Shown: one piece after another, positions 32,995-42,202 of the stretch | Layout of the letters: each line of letters starts with the position of its first letter | How positions within the stretch are numbered: the first letter of the stretch is position 1 | Origin: Chloroflexota bacterium | GTDB taxonomy: Bacteria > Chloroflexota > UBA11872 > UBA12225 | Assembly (NCBI GenBank): GCA_030447525.1 | Contig: JAUJOR010000021.1 | Coordinates: 1 to 45,501 of the forward strand | Length of the DNA stretch: 45,501 nucleotides | Reading direction: 5' to 3' | The notes under the pieces: model-generated | What the model was told of the DNA's origin: nothing | The model's database searches: none | The model's input: only the letters and a program-made list of their open reading frames with translations | Position numbers and translations under genes: made by a program

Positions 32995-33534
32995 ATGGCC
33001 CGGCCACGCTTCCATGCCCTGGCCACCGGACTGGTGGCCACGGCGGTCTCCCGCCGCTGGGGACGCGCCGCCGGCGCCGGCTTCCTGCTCACCGGGATCT
33101 TCGTCGACGTCGACCACCTGGCAGACTACGTCTGGGTGCGCTGGCAGGGACAGCGCAATCACTTCCTCGCCCCCCTGCACGCCTGGGAGCTCGTTGTCGC
33201 CGGAGGGGCTTTCGTCCTCTGGATGAGGCGCCACCGGGCGACGGCCCCGCTGCCGGACGCTCTCGTTTCCATAGGGAGCAACGCAGAGCGCCCCCCCAGC
33301 ACCTCCCCGGACGCCTGGTCAAGCCACAGCCGGTTCGCCGGCCTTGCCGCCGGCCTCGTCGCCGGGCTGCTATTCCACCTCGTCCAGGACGTGCTGACCA
33401 ACCGCCCCCGCCACCCGGGGGTCTACGCCCTGACCTACCGGATCGTTCACCGCTTCCAGCGCGAGCGGATCGGCTGGAAAGGGCACAAGACGTTCCACGA
33501 CTGGAGCAAGCGGCCCTGGTACACCTGGCTCTGA
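32995..33534 (+). CDS. Putative membrane-bound metal-dependent hydrolase
   Basis: 179 residues with three hydrophobic segments. The metal-binding pattern FVDVDHLADYVW, followed by LHAWELVVAGG and LLFHLVQDVLTN, resembles YdjM/DUF457-type membrane hydrolases with Asp/His ligands near the membrane. The C-terminal soluble tail is Arg/His/Trp-rich. It is likely co-transcribed with the small protein upstream. The family's substrate is unknown. Confidence 0.7.
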   Translation: MARPRFHALATGLVATAVSRRWGRAAGAGFLLTGIFVDVDHLADYVWVRWQGQRNHFLAPLHAWELVVAGGAFVLWMRRHRATAPLPDALVSIGSNAERPPSTSPDAWSSHSRFAGLAAGLVAGLLFHLVQDVLTNRPRHPGVYALTYRIVHRFQRERIGWKGHKTFHDWSKRPWYTWL

Positions 33535-33661
33535 AGCACGTCTCGCCCCGAGTCCCTGCCCCTGCCTCGTGGTGGCCGAGGCATTTCACGCTACGGCCAG
33601 GCGTGTCCTTTGCCCGGCGCAACCAGTCCGCGGCCAGTGGGTGAACGGAGAAGACTTTCGG

Positions 33662-33989
33662 ATGACCTCCGCGTCAGGCGCGCCGGCCGAGGCCGAATGG
33701 GGCGCCACCCATGAGGCGTTGCGCGCCGCGCTGCTGGAGCGGGTCGTGGACGTGCTGCGCGATGCACGCCCGCATCTTCGCCGGCGACTCGCCGTGGGCA
33801 GTGGAGCTGGACGGGGCCTACATCCCGCGCGACGCGCTGCGGCGCCACGACCCGGCGCGGGACCGTCACCCGCACCTCGAGCGAGGCAGCGCGACGCTCG
33901 CTGTGGAGCCTCTCGGCATCCGTGGCACCACCGTACACGCCACGACGAATCACACCCGCCCACAGCCCGCGCGGTGGCGGTGCGGATAG
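33662..33989 (+). pseudogene. Frameshifted hypothetical protein
   Basis: From ATG 33662 the frame reads ATHEALRAALLERVVDVLRDA, then loses sense; the natural continuation ARIFAGDSPWAVELDGAYIP, then RDALRRHDPARDRHPHLERG, lies in another frame. One indel near 33765 joins them into a protein of about 108 residues. No family is recognised. Confidence 0.4.
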
Positions 33990-34310
33990 GGCGTGGCGCT
34001 ACCGTTTCTTGGCGCGCGCCGGCTTCCGCGGCCGCGCCGGCGCACCGTTGGCGGAGGGTGGCACCTCGGCCCCATTGCCGACCTCGCCCCCTCGGCTGAG
34101 CTGTCGCTCGTAGGCGTCGAGCCAGGCGTCCGCCGCGGCTTGCTGTTCGGGTCGGCGCGCGCGGCCTCGATGGCGGCGCGGAACGCCGGATTCCCCCAGA
34201 GCGTGGCCAACTCCGGGTCCGACCCCGGCGCCTCGACAGACTCTAAGTGGGGCGCGGTGGGCTTCGTGCTCTTGGCGGTCGTGGTGCTGGCCTCATGTCG
34301 ATGGGGGCGC
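33990..34310 (-). pseudogene. Antitoxin-like gene with a one-base frameshift
   Basis: Downstream of the RelE-like fragment, one frame reads PHLESVEAPGSDPELATLWG and NPAFRAAIEAARADP. After a single-base shift near 34150 it continues EQQAAADAWLDAYERQLSRG and ends with a basic tail, RPRKPARAKKR. The helical, charged composition and the toxin-first order fit a small antitoxin. It would neutralise the adjacent toxin if both were intact. Confidence 0.4.
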
Positions 34311-34491
34311 CACGCAGGTACAGTACCTCGCGGGGCTTGACGCCCACGCGCAGAACCCGCACGGTCTGGATATCGTCGTCTACCTCGTAGAATACCCAGA
34401 GCTCGGCCAGGCGCAGCTCCCACGGTGCCCTGAGCGGGTTCGGGTCGAGACGACGCCGGATGGCGGACGGCACCTCGGGCGTGTTTAGCAA
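34243..34491 (-). pseudogene. RelE/ParE-like toxin, N-terminally truncated
   Basis: The frame carries the C-terminal half of a RelE-superfamily toxin: NPLRAPWELRLAELWVFYEV, then DDDIQTVRVLRVGVKPREVL. About 45 N-terminal residues are missing: an in-frame stop lies directly upstream (34492-34494) and the SnoaL-like gene ends 52 bp away. RelE toxins cleave ribosome-bound mRNA; this copy is probably inactive. The 33.5-34.5 kb region as a whole holds only such remnants. Confidence 0.55.
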
Positions 34492-34542
34492 TCAATGCAA
34501 CGCTCAGTAACACCACGCCGGAAACGTCGTAAGCACCGGACG

Positions 34543-35106
34543 TCAGCCCTGGGGTGTCCCTTCGCTGCCGCGAGGGGGGGTCTTGAGCTGGTCGAGCAAG
34601 CCCAGCCAATCGTACTGCCCCCAGTGCTCCACCATCTTCCCCCCTACGATGCGCATGATATCGATCCCCGGCTCTGAGACCCAGTGGCCGGTGGGGGCGA
34701 TGCCCATGAACTCCCCGCGGTGTGTCCCCCGGGCGACGTTGCGCACGACGACGCGATCACCCTCGGCAATCACGTCCTCGATGTTGTGCTGCCAATCCGG
34801 GAAGCCGGCATGAACCTGCACGATCCATCGCTTGAAGCCTTCCCGGCCCGGCGGCAGCCCCTGTGAGGGGCTGTGCTCCACGTAATCTTGGGCGATCAGC
34901 TCGTCGGCCAGGGTCAGGTTCCGGCCGTCGATGACCTCCTCAATGATCCGCCGGGCGACCCGCTTGTTCTCCTGGAGCTGCTCCTGGTGAAGCTGCTCCT
35001 GGTGAAGCTGCTCCTGGTGAAGCTGCTCCTGGTGAAGCTGCTCCTGGTGTGACGGCGACCGGCCCGACCCCGCCACACCTCCCGGCTCCACGGACTGCAC
35101 CCCCAC
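34543..35106 (-). CDS. SnoaL-like ester cyclase family protein
   Basis: 187 residues. The SnoaL/NTF2-like fold is indicated by NKRVARRIIEEVIDGRNLTL, ADELIAQDYVEHSPSQGLPP, HAGFPDWQHNIEDVIAEGDR, RGTHRGEFMGIAPTG and KMVEHWGQYDWLGLLDQL. Family members include polyketide cyclases and many uncharacterised proteins. The N-terminal 45 residues contain HQEQL five times, from a 15-bp DNA repeat, and are not part of the fold. The start is GTG 35106 with AGAGAGG upstream; initiation after the repeat cannot be excluded. Confidence 0.85.
   Translation of the reverse strand: MGVQSVEPGGVAGSGRSPSHQEQLHQEQLHQEQLHQEQLHQEQLQENKRVARRIIEEVIDGRNLTLADELIAQDYVEHSPSQGLPPGREGFKRWIVQVHAGFPDWQHNIEDVIAEGDRVVVRNVARGTHRGEFMGIAPTGHWVSEPGIDIMRIVGGKMVEHWGQYDWLGLLDQLKTPPRGSEGTPQG
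34981..35049 (-). repeat. 15-bp tandem repeat encoding HQEQL
   Basis: CTCCTGGTGAAGCTG (plus strand) occurs four times in perfect tandem, with a partial fifth copy, at the 5' end of the SnoaL-like gene. The repeat keeps the frame and adds a Gln-rich N-terminal extension. Confidence 0.95.
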
Positions 35107-35350
35107 GGCACCTCTCTTGTAGTTGCGTTTCAGCCCAGCGGGGCAAGAGCCATGCCGTGCCTTCCCCTACCCTGCCTGGCGCCCGACCTCCCTGGATCTG
35201 GCCCGGGCCCCATCAACGCACGGGCCCCCGGCGGACTATAATCGCCACGCACCGGGCGCCGGCATAGGCGACCGGACATGACCTACGGGACAGACGCACA
35301 CCAAGACGGTGCCGGGGAGCACGACGGCGCGTCGGGAGGAGACACGGGAG

Positions 35351-36103
35351 ATGGTGTCGGCGGAGGTACGCGTCGCCAAGGCGCGAGTCGTATTCAAAGG
35401 ACCCGGGCCACAGGTGAACGGATTGGAGGCCGTGCCGGAGGGGCTGTGGCTCTCCGACCAGCAGGATAACCGCACCTACCTCGTGGACTACAGCGGGAAG
35501 GTGCTCACCAGCTTCGCCAGCCCGGCGCGCAACGCCAGCGGGACGAGCTACGGCGCCGGATCGGTGTGGGTTGCCTCCAACGTCCGGCCCTCCATGGTCT
35601 TCCGGCACGAGCCACAGACGGGGCACTGCACGGCCGCCCTCCTGTTGCCCAACGCCGACCAGGGAGGGGTGCATGGCGTCCAGTGGCGCCCGTACGAGCC
35701 GGGCGAGCAGCCTCCACCGCCGCCCCCGGCCAGGTCGGAGCTCCATCCCAACGCCCCGGCGGGAAAGCTGAACGCCGGCCCCGGCGTCAGCGGGACGCTG
35801 TGGGTCACTCGCCCCGGGACCAAGGTGATCGACCACGTAGACGCCGAGACCGGCGAGGTCCTGGGCCAACTCCCCTTCCCCGCGGCCCGCGCCCACGGCC
35901 TCTTCTGGGACGAGCAGGACGGCACCCTTAACATCGTGGAGACGAACCATGGCCACGTCTACCGCATCGATCCGAAAACCGGCGAGGTGCGGGACGAGTG
36001 GCGCATCGAGGGCGCCGAGGTCCACGCCATGACCCGCAGCGCCGACGGACGCATCTGGGTCGGCGACGCGGCCACAAACGAGATCTCCGTCGTCGAGCCC
36101 TAG
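35351..36103 (+). CDS. Beta-propeller protein (SMP-30/YncE-like)
   Basis: About 250 residues of repeated beta-propeller blades: GLEAVPEGLWLSDQQDNRTY, GAGSVWVASNVRPSM, GTLWVTRPGTKVIDHVDAET, ARAHGLFWDEQDGTLNIVET, VYRIDPKTGEV and SADGRIWVGDAATNEISVVE. This fits SMP-30/gluconolactonase-like or YncE-like propellers. No signal peptide is evident. The ATG at 35351 is preferred because GGGAGGAG precedes it; an upstream start at 35309 adds 14 residues. A lactonase function is possible, not shown. Confidence 0.75.
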   Translation: MVSAEVRVAKARVVFKGPGPQVNGLEAVPEGLWLSDQQDNRTYLVDYSGKVLTSFASPARNASGTSYGAGSVWVASNVRPSMVFRHEPQTGHCTAALLLPNADQGGVHGVQWRPYEPGEQPPPPPPARSELHPNAPAGKLNAGPGVSGTLWVTRPGTKVIDHVDAETGEVLGQLPFPAARAHGLFWDEQDGTLNIVETNHGHVYRIDPKTGEVRDEWRIEGAEVHAMTRSADGRIWVGDAATNEISVVEP

Positions 36104-36275
36104 TGTGCCGTTACAGCTCAGCCGCAGGACGCTCCACGCTGGCGCCGGCCCGCCGGAAGGATTGGACGCGATGCGCTTTGCAGAAAGGACCGCAGCCAGA
36201 AGGGGCCAAAGACTGAAGCCGGCGGACCTGAGACAAGAGACAAGAGTCCCGGAATACCTGATAAGGGAGTAGACA

Positions 36276-36719
36276 ATGAATCTGACGGAGGGGGCGCCCC
36301 GCAGTCCCTATGACGCCCTGGGCGGGATCACCTTTCTCCCCCGCACCATCGACAAGATGCGGGCCCACATCGCCGGCACGGCCGGGGAGTACAACGCCAA
36401 GGCCGGGTACAGCACCGCCCTCTTCGAGCTGTTTGGGGTGTCCGCGGACGAGTTCGAGCAGATCGTGCGGGACAACCCCACCGATGAGGGGGTCCTGCGG
36501 GCCGTGATGGCCCGCAAGCCACTCAGCGAGGCGGAGATCGAGGCCTGGAATCAGCGCTCCATGAATCGCACGCCGACGGACGACGCCGGCTGGGCGCGCC
36601 ACTGGAAGATGCTCGAGGACGCCGGGTTCGGCGACCGCAAGGATATCCGGACGATGTACGACCGGCTCGACCTGGACGACGGACGCCAGGTCCCCATCGG
36701 GGGGCGCGCCCCCTCCTGA
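36276..36719 (+). CDS. DUF5069 domain protein
   Basis: 147 residues. PRSPYDALGGITFLPRTIDK near the N-terminus and the mixed helical core (STALFELFGVSADEFEQIV) are typical of DUF5069, a family of unknown function frequent in Chloroflexota and Planctomycetes. AAGGGAG precedes the ATG at 36276. It appears monocistronic. Confidence 0.88.
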   Translation: MNLTEGAPRSPYDALGGITFLPRTIDKMRAHIAGTAGEYNAKAGYSTALFELFGVSADEFEQIVRDNPTDEGVLRAVMARKPLSEAEIEAWNQRSMNRTPTDDAGWARHWKMLEDAGFGDRKDIRTMYDRLDLDDGRQVPIGGRAPS

Positions 36720-36821
36720 GCGCCCCGTCCTGAGCGCTCAGCCCCACGAGTGGTCTGTCACCCGATTCTTGTAGGGTAATCACCCGCTTGCAGGACGCTA
36801 TTGGAGAGCTGTGACGGAGCG

Positions 36822-37727
36822 CTAGGCCCCGATTGTGCTGAGCAGATGCTCGGTGAAGGGGACTGCCTGCAGGCCCACGCTCACCTCGGCGTTGGCCGGG
36901 GCCCCGTCTTCAACGTGGAGTTGCGCCACCCCCTCGCCCAGGGTGACGCCGAGGGCTACCGGCCGGAGATTGAGGTAGCGGTCGGTGTAGGCCATGGTGA
37001 GGGAGAGGGGGTCATACATGCTCGTGGCGGTGCGCCCCGTCTGACGCAGGTAGAGGTCTAGCTGGTCGGCGGCCGCGCGGCAAGCGGGCGGGCCAGCGCG
37101 CAGGCGGGGGAGATCGGCCTTGCCGAGCCGGGCCTCGCAGGTGATCTCGAACGTCCCGATCTTGAGCCGGGCGCCGCTCTGGAGGACGATGCGGGTGGCC
37201 TGGGGGTCGCTATTGACGTTGTGCTCGCCGCGGGCCGCCTCGGGGCCGAGCCTTCCGCCCATGAGGACGACCTCCCGCACCTTGCCGGCCAGCTCCGGCG
37301 CCCGGCGGAAGGCGTCCCCGAGATTGGTCAAGGGCCCGATGGCCGCCAGCACCGGGGGCTCCGGCGCGGCCAGGATGCCCTCGATCAGCACCTCAACCGC
37401 GTCCCGGTTCACCAGCGCAGCGCCCAGGGCATCCCACTCCGCCGTGCCCGGCGGGACGACGAAGCCTTCGGCGGAGCGGATCACCGGCCCGGGGTGGCGT
37501 CCGGCGAGTGTCCGGGCGTGCCCGGCGACAACCGGCACGTCGTCCCTCCCCGCCAGCTGGAGGAGCTTGCGGGCAATGCGCGCCCGCTGCGCCGTGTCCC
37601 CGTAGACGGTGGTGACGCACTGCAGGGACAGTCGGGGCTCCAAGGCGGCCAGGAGGAGGGCAAAGACGTCGTCTACGTCGTCGCCGATGTCTGTATCGAG
37701 GAAGAGTGGGAGGGGCATGGCGCCCAT
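36822..37727 (-). CDS. Inosine/uridine-preferring nucleoside hydrolase
   Basis: 301 residues. The calcium-binding signature LFLDTDIGDDVDDVFALLLA opens the protein; VTTVYGDT, LAAIGPLTNLGDAF, EVVLMGGRLG, GEHNVNSDPQA and YDPLSLTMA follow in family order. In the last motif Tyr replaces the usual His before DPL, which may shift substrate preference. These enzymes cleave the N-glycosidic bond of ribonucleosides for salvage. Two start codons (37727 and 37718) are possible; neither has a strong ribosome site. Confidence 0.9.
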   Translation of the reverse strand: MGAMPLPLFLDTDIGDDVDDVFALLLAALEPRLSLQCVTTVYGDTAQRARIARKLLQLAGRDDVPVVAGHARTLAGRHPGPVIRSAEGFVVPPGTAEWDALGAALVNRDAVEVLIEGILAAPEPPVLAAIGPLTNLGDAFRRAPELAGKVREVVLMGGRLGPEAARGEHNVNSDPQATRIVLQSGARLKIGTFEITCEARLGKADLPRLRAGPPACRAAADQLDLYLRQTGRTATSMYDPLSLTMAYTDRYLNLRPVALGVTLGEGVAQLHVEDGAPANAEVSVGLQAVPFTEHLLSTIGA

Positions 37728-37772
37728 TGTATGTCAGAGGGGACAGCTCAAGTGCCTGACCGGGGGACTGGC

Positions 37773-38897
37773 TCAGGCGCGGTAGTCCAGCGGCACCTCG
37801 ACCGTGCCGCGCGGCGCCCCGTCGGCGGGACTGAACTCGAAGAGCACCAGCCTGACCGGCTGCGGCGCGACGCCGGTCAGGTCGACGTCAACGAGGAACC
37901 GCGCCCATTCGCAGCAGGTGGAGGCGTCGGCAGGGCCGCCTCGGAGCACCGTCCCATCGGCGGCGCGGACCTCCCAGCGGAACTGGGCCTCGAAGACGCG
38001 GGCGTCCCCAACGACACGGAAGGTGGGTCCCACGACGGCCCCCGCGTCCGGGACGAAGACGAGGATGCGATCGCTCCAACGGGGTACCCCGTGAGGCATG
38101 GCCGCCCAGTCCGGGACGAGCCCGTAGTCCTTGGCCACGTCGCCGCCATTGACCACCAGCACGTCTCCCGGCCGGGCGTACGGCGTGGCTAGCCGGTACT
38201 GCTGGAGGACGGCCCGCTGCAGACGCACAGCGGCGAAGGGGCCAAAGTCGACCACAGGCGACATCGGCAGGCCGAACAGCTCCAGCGGGTGGGGCGTGGC
38301 GCCGTAGGCGGCCCGCAGCCGCGGGAAGTCGTCTAGCACCGCCAGGTGGCGGGTCACCACCTCGTCCCACGGCAGCGCCGCATCGCCCGACCACTCGGCC
38401 GGCCGCGGCACTTGACGCTCGGCGAACAAGCGATCGTCTAGACCGCGATGGTGCAGCTCGTCGAAGACGTTGACGAAGGCGACGCGCCCGGTCTCGGGCC
38501 GCCATTGGAAGACACCCTTCTGCATCGCCTGCACCACGAAGCCGTCCCACTCGAAAGCTCGCGAGGCCGGGTAGCCCACCCCCGAGACGCCGCCGAGACG
38601 CTGGAATTCAGAGAAGAAGGCGGGACGGAGCGGCGGCGGGTCGCCCCAGGAAGACCAGGCCTCGTCGACGATGGCAAAGCCGGTGCCCCCGCTGCCCCCC
38701 GCGCCGTTTGCCTCGGTAAAGAAGCGCCCATTGGGCAGGTTGGTGGTAGCCGCCTCGGGCGCCCCCGGCGCCGCGCCGCGCGCCGGGGCGGGTCTCAGAA
38801 AGGGGGCCGCCGCCGCGGCCAGCGCCACGGCGGCGGAGCGCTGCACGGCGCCACGCCGGGTCACGTGAGCCAGGTGAGCTGGGTGGATCACTCCCAT
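37773..38897 (-). CDS. Secreted protein with Gmad2 domain
   Basis: 374 residues. A Tat-like signal (HVTRRGAVQRSAAVALAAAA) is cut before an Ala/Pro linker. The central domain (FFSEFQRLGGVSGVGYPASR, FVVQAMQKGVFQWRPETGRV, AFVNVFDELHHRGLDD) is a repeat-like module I associate with Chloroflexota exoproteins. The C-terminal 100 residues (GPTFRVVGDARVFEAQFRWE, LVLFEFSPADGAPRGTVEVP) match the Gmad2 immunoglobulin-like domain. A surface or cell-wall binding role is likely. The ATG at 38897 has AGGAGG at 6-nt spacing. Confidence 0.8.
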   Translation of the reverse strand: MGVIHPAHLAHVTRRGAVQRSAAVALAAAAAPFLRPAPARGAAPGAPEAATTNLPNGRFFTEANGAGGSGGTGFAIVDEAWSSWGDPPPLRPAFFSEFQRLGGVSGVGYPASRAFEWDGFVVQAMQKGVFQWRPETGRVAFVNVFDELHHRGLDDRLFAERQVPRPAEWSGDAALPWDEVVTRHLAVLDDFPRLRAAYGATPHPLELFGLPMSPVVDFGPFAAVRLQRAVLQQYRLATPYARPGDVLVVNGGDVAKDYGLVPDWAAMPHGVPRWSDRILVFVPDAGAVVGPTFRVVGDARVFEAQFRWEVRAADGTVLRGGPADASTCCEWARFLVDVDLTGVAPQPVRLVLFEFSPADGAPRGTVEVPLDYRA

Positions 38898-39064
38898 CGA
38901 ACGCCTCCTATGTTGGTATCGAACGGCGCCGTGCCCTGCAGGTCTCGGGGGGCAGGGGGGGCACTCCCGGGAAAGTCCCATGGCACCAGGCTAGAAGCGT
39001 AGGCGACCGGCGCACCGCCACTCGCGCCGAGCGGCCTTGGCGAGTGAACCGAGGGGCGACGCGC

Positions 39065-40086
39065 CTATCGCGTCGCCCTTTCGGCCCGTGGGCCAAGCAT
39101 GGCGGGGGCGTCGCTGCCCCGCGCCGCCTCAGCCCGGCCGCCTGCCCGGTGGGGACCTCCGTTCTGGAAGCGCAGCGCGGGCAGCCCGACGATGTCGACG
39201 GTGGCCGAGGCGATGCCAATGCCGGCCTCCTCGAAGGCCGTGAGGATGTCGCGCTTCATGGCGTCTTTCACGTCACGGCGCCGCGCTCCTGAACGACGAA
39301 GCGTACGGTCAACCTCCAGCCAGTTGTCGGTGAGGTGGTAGTACACCTTTGGCTGAGTGGTGGTCGCCTGCACGACGTAGCGTCATGCCAGGGCGTGGAA
39401 CGCGTCGCCGACCGTGTCGGCAGCGTCCCCCGTCTGGCGTTCGGGCGCCAGGAGATCCGCTCGGCGCGCCCACGGTCGGCGCTGTAGGGATGGGGAGGCT
39501 GAGCCTCCTCCCAGAGGTACGGGAACTCGCGCGTGTAGTTGTAGACCGGTTCGTCGAAGATCTTGGCGTTGCTCACCGTCACCACGCGTCCCGTACTGGC
39601 GCTGCGCACCAGACCGCCGGGTCGGCCCTCGGACCGCCGGCGGGCTGGCCCATCTCCATGATGGTGGTCTGGGTGAAGCCCAGACCAATCACATCCCCGC
39701 GTACGCCTACGCGCGGCGATGCGGTCGCCGACGCCAAACGTCTGGCCACGCAGGATCACAAAGTAGCCGGCCACGGCGGTGACCACCCGCTGCAGGGCGA
39801 AGGCCAGCCCGGCGGTGACCAGCCCGAGGGCCGTAGCCAGGCGGGCCGGATCGTCGAACCAGACCGAGAGCAGCCCAAGGATGAGGACGAGCGTCGTGGC
39901 CAGGTTGATGCCCTGGCGCGTCCAGAACCGCAGCACCTCCTTGCGACGCCCGCGGAAAGCCAGGCGCACCAGGGCGTGGACGACGCGACGCACGGCGTAG
40001 ACGAGGGCGACGAATGCCAGCGTCAGCAGCAGCTTCTGCCCGTTCTCTGGGTTGACGCCGACGAGCCTGATCCCCAAGACCTCCAC
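39065..40086 (-). pseudogene. MscS-type mechanosensitive channel, multiply frameshifted
   Basis: The first 130 codons are intact: membrane segments LLLTLAFVALVYAVRRVVH, INLATTLVLILGLLSVWF and the pore helix LGLVTAGLAFALQRVVTAVA, then YFVILRGQTFGVGDRI, the start of the MscS beta domain. After that the frame breaks repeatedly, but family motifs reappear in other frames: RVVTVSNAKIFDEPVYNYTR, YYHLTDNWLEV, VKDAMKRDILTAFEEAGI. At least four indels are needed to restore one protein. Start GTG 40086. Confidence 0.7.
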
Positions 40087-40315
40087 GAGTACGCTCCCTG
40101 TGCGATCTCCGACGCCAGAGGCCTAGATGCGCGCCTCCGGCAAGGTGAACATTGTCACCTCCGAGGGTAGAACAGGCGGATGCACACCAGGCTGAAGCCG
40201 ATCTCCACAACGCCGCGCGAGCCTCCTGCCTGGGGTTGTCCCTCCAGTTGATGGAGTGGTCGATCTCTCAACGCCGGCCGCGGCCCCACGTCGAAAATCA
40301 CGGTCGAAGATCACG

Positions 40316-41743
40316 TCAGCGGGTGGAGCGCAGGGGCTGGTGCCCTGTGGTGGCCTCGCCGGCCGGCGCAGGGACGGGGACGCCCGAGGAGCGCCCAGCC
40401 GACGGAGCCGGCGCTCAGCGACGCCAGGATGCCGAGGGCGGCGAGCCTGTGCCTCGTCGCCGAAGGCCAGCGTGGCGATGAACAGGGACATGGTGAAGCC
40501 GATCAAGCCCAGCCAGGTCGCGCCGTATACGTGGCGCCAGGTGGGTGACCCTCGGGCAGGGCGGCCAGCCCGGCGCGCGCCGCCAGCCAGGCGGTCGCGG
40601 TGATCCCCACCTGCTTCGCTCCAGGATGAGCCCGGCGAAGACCCCAGGGCCACCGGATCGGCGTAGGGCCACCGCGCGGATGTCGCCGCCCAGCGTCACG
40701 CCGGCGTTGGCCAGGGCGAACAGGGGCATGATGCAGAATGCCACCCACGGGTGCAGGGCGTGCTCCAGGCGGTGCAGGGGGGTCTGGACGTGCTCGCAAG
40801 CTTCCTCCAACGCCAGGACGGCCGTCTGCTGCCCCTCGGCAATGAAGCTGGCGCGGGCCCCCTGCCCCCCGTCCCCGGCAGCGCCGGGCGCCCGCCGTCG
40901 CTCGCAAAGTCGCCCAGGCACGCCCGGCCGTGGGCCAGGAAGGCGCCGGCGTCGATGCGGGCGCGCGCCGGGATGGTCATGGCCAGGAGGCTCCCGGCCA
41001 CGGTGGCGTGGACGCCCGACAGCAGGACTGCCAGCCACAGGCCCAGGCCCAGCGCCTCGTAGACCAGCGGGGTGCGCACCCCCAGCCGGTTGGCGGCTAC
41101 GAGCACCGCCAGGAACGAGGTCACGCAGTCGCGAGGCTGGCCCAGGAGACTGGCTGGTGTAGAAGAGGGCGATGACGAGCACGGCGCCGATGTCGTCGAT
41201 CACGGCCAGGGCGGTCAGGAACACCTTGAGGGCCAGCGGACGCGCCGGCCGAGCAGCGCCAGGACGCCCAGGGCAAAAGGCGATGTCGGTCGCCATGGGG
41301 ACGCCTTGCCGGCGGCGCCTCGACCGCCGGGATCCATCAGGGCGTAGATGCCCGCCGGCACCAGCATCCCTCCAACTGCGCGGCGATAGGGACGCCTGGC
41401 GCAGCGACGCCGATTTCCCCACCAGCACCTCGCGCTTGATCTCCAGGCCAACGACGAAGAAGATCGCCATGAGCCCGTCGTTGATCCAGTGCTGCAGCGT
41501 CCTCCGAGAGCGTGAAGTCGCCGATGCCGACCGTCAGCGGGGTGTGCCAGAGGGCGTGGTAGGAACCGGCCCACGGGGAGTTGGTTCACCCCAGCGCCAG
41601 CACCGTAGCGCGCGAGAGCAGCACCTCGCCCGAGGCCTCCAGATGCGCGAACTCCCGGAACGGTCGCAACAGGCGCTCGATCGGCGTCGTTGCGCCTCCC
41701 GCGCCGGCCGGTGTCCGTTTGGCACCGCCGGCGTCACTGCCAT
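40316..41743 (-). pseudogene. nhaA: NhaA Na+/H+ antiporter, multiply frameshifted
   Basis: NhaA signatures are spread over three frames: PIERLLRPFREFAHLEASGE, MAIFFVVGLEIKREVLVGKS, GGMLVPAGIYALMDPGG, MATDIAF, LKVFLTALAVIDDIGAVLVI (with the paired Asp of the transport site), LLSGVHATVAGSLLAMTIPA, HPWVAFCIMPLFALANAGV and LGLIGFTMSLFIATLAFGDE. About eight or more indels interrupt it. Some, such as GAGGGATG where GAGGGGATG is expected near 41370, are single-base losses in homopolymers. ATG 41743 follows GGAG. Confidence 0.75.
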
Positions 41744-41792
41744 CTCCACTCCATGCTCCTCTCCACTCCTGCTCCCGGTGCGGTGGCGCACT

Positions 41793-41816
41793 GATTGGTC
41801 CCGATCGGGACCAATC
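41793..41816. promoter_or_regulatory. 24-bp perfect palindrome upstream of nhaA
   Basis: GATTGGTCCCGA and its exact complement form a 24-bp palindrome without spacer, 50-73 bp upstream of the nhaA start. A third half-site (GAGACCAATCGG) follows at 41820. It looks like a repressor operator; the absence of a loop argues against an RNA terminator. The 41744-42202 gap holds this and the site at 42166, and no gene I can support. Confidence 0.5.
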
Positions 41817-42165
41817 GGCCGAGACCAATCGGCGCACCCCACGGGAAAGCCTACCGGGCATGGCAGCAGAGCGCCTGCACCCGCCCCGGCGGGCCGGAGC
41901 CGTCAGTGTCGCATAGGCCAGGCGCGGGAGGGACGATCTGGGCGACGCCTCGCTGGCCGGGAGCCGGCAGCATCCTGGCCTGGTCGCTGCGCTGCTACCT
42001 GACGCTCGCCGACGCGTGGGGCGGGCCTGCGGTGTGAGGTGCAGGCAAGGCTGTAGCGCTCCACCGCCAGCGTGCCACCCGCGCCGCCTCCGGCGTGTCT
42101 GTCGTCCCCGTCGGGTCGCGCCTGGCACTAGAGTAACCGGCGCACGTGCAGGCGCACGCAGGATA

Positions 42166-42177
42166 GAACAAACGTTA
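42166..42177 (-). promoter_or_regulatory. LexA-like box
   Basis: On the leftward strand TAACGTTTGTTC is followed directly by TATCCT, the same layout as the imuA and imuB SOS promoters (GTTC joined to a TATnnT -10), with one mismatch to GAAC-N4-GTTC. It lies 25 bp before the rightward nfeD start and about 420 bp from the leftward nhaA start, so its target is unclear. Confidence 0.35.
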
Positions 42178-42202
42178 CGATTGTGGTAGGAGGGTTGAGG
42201 GC

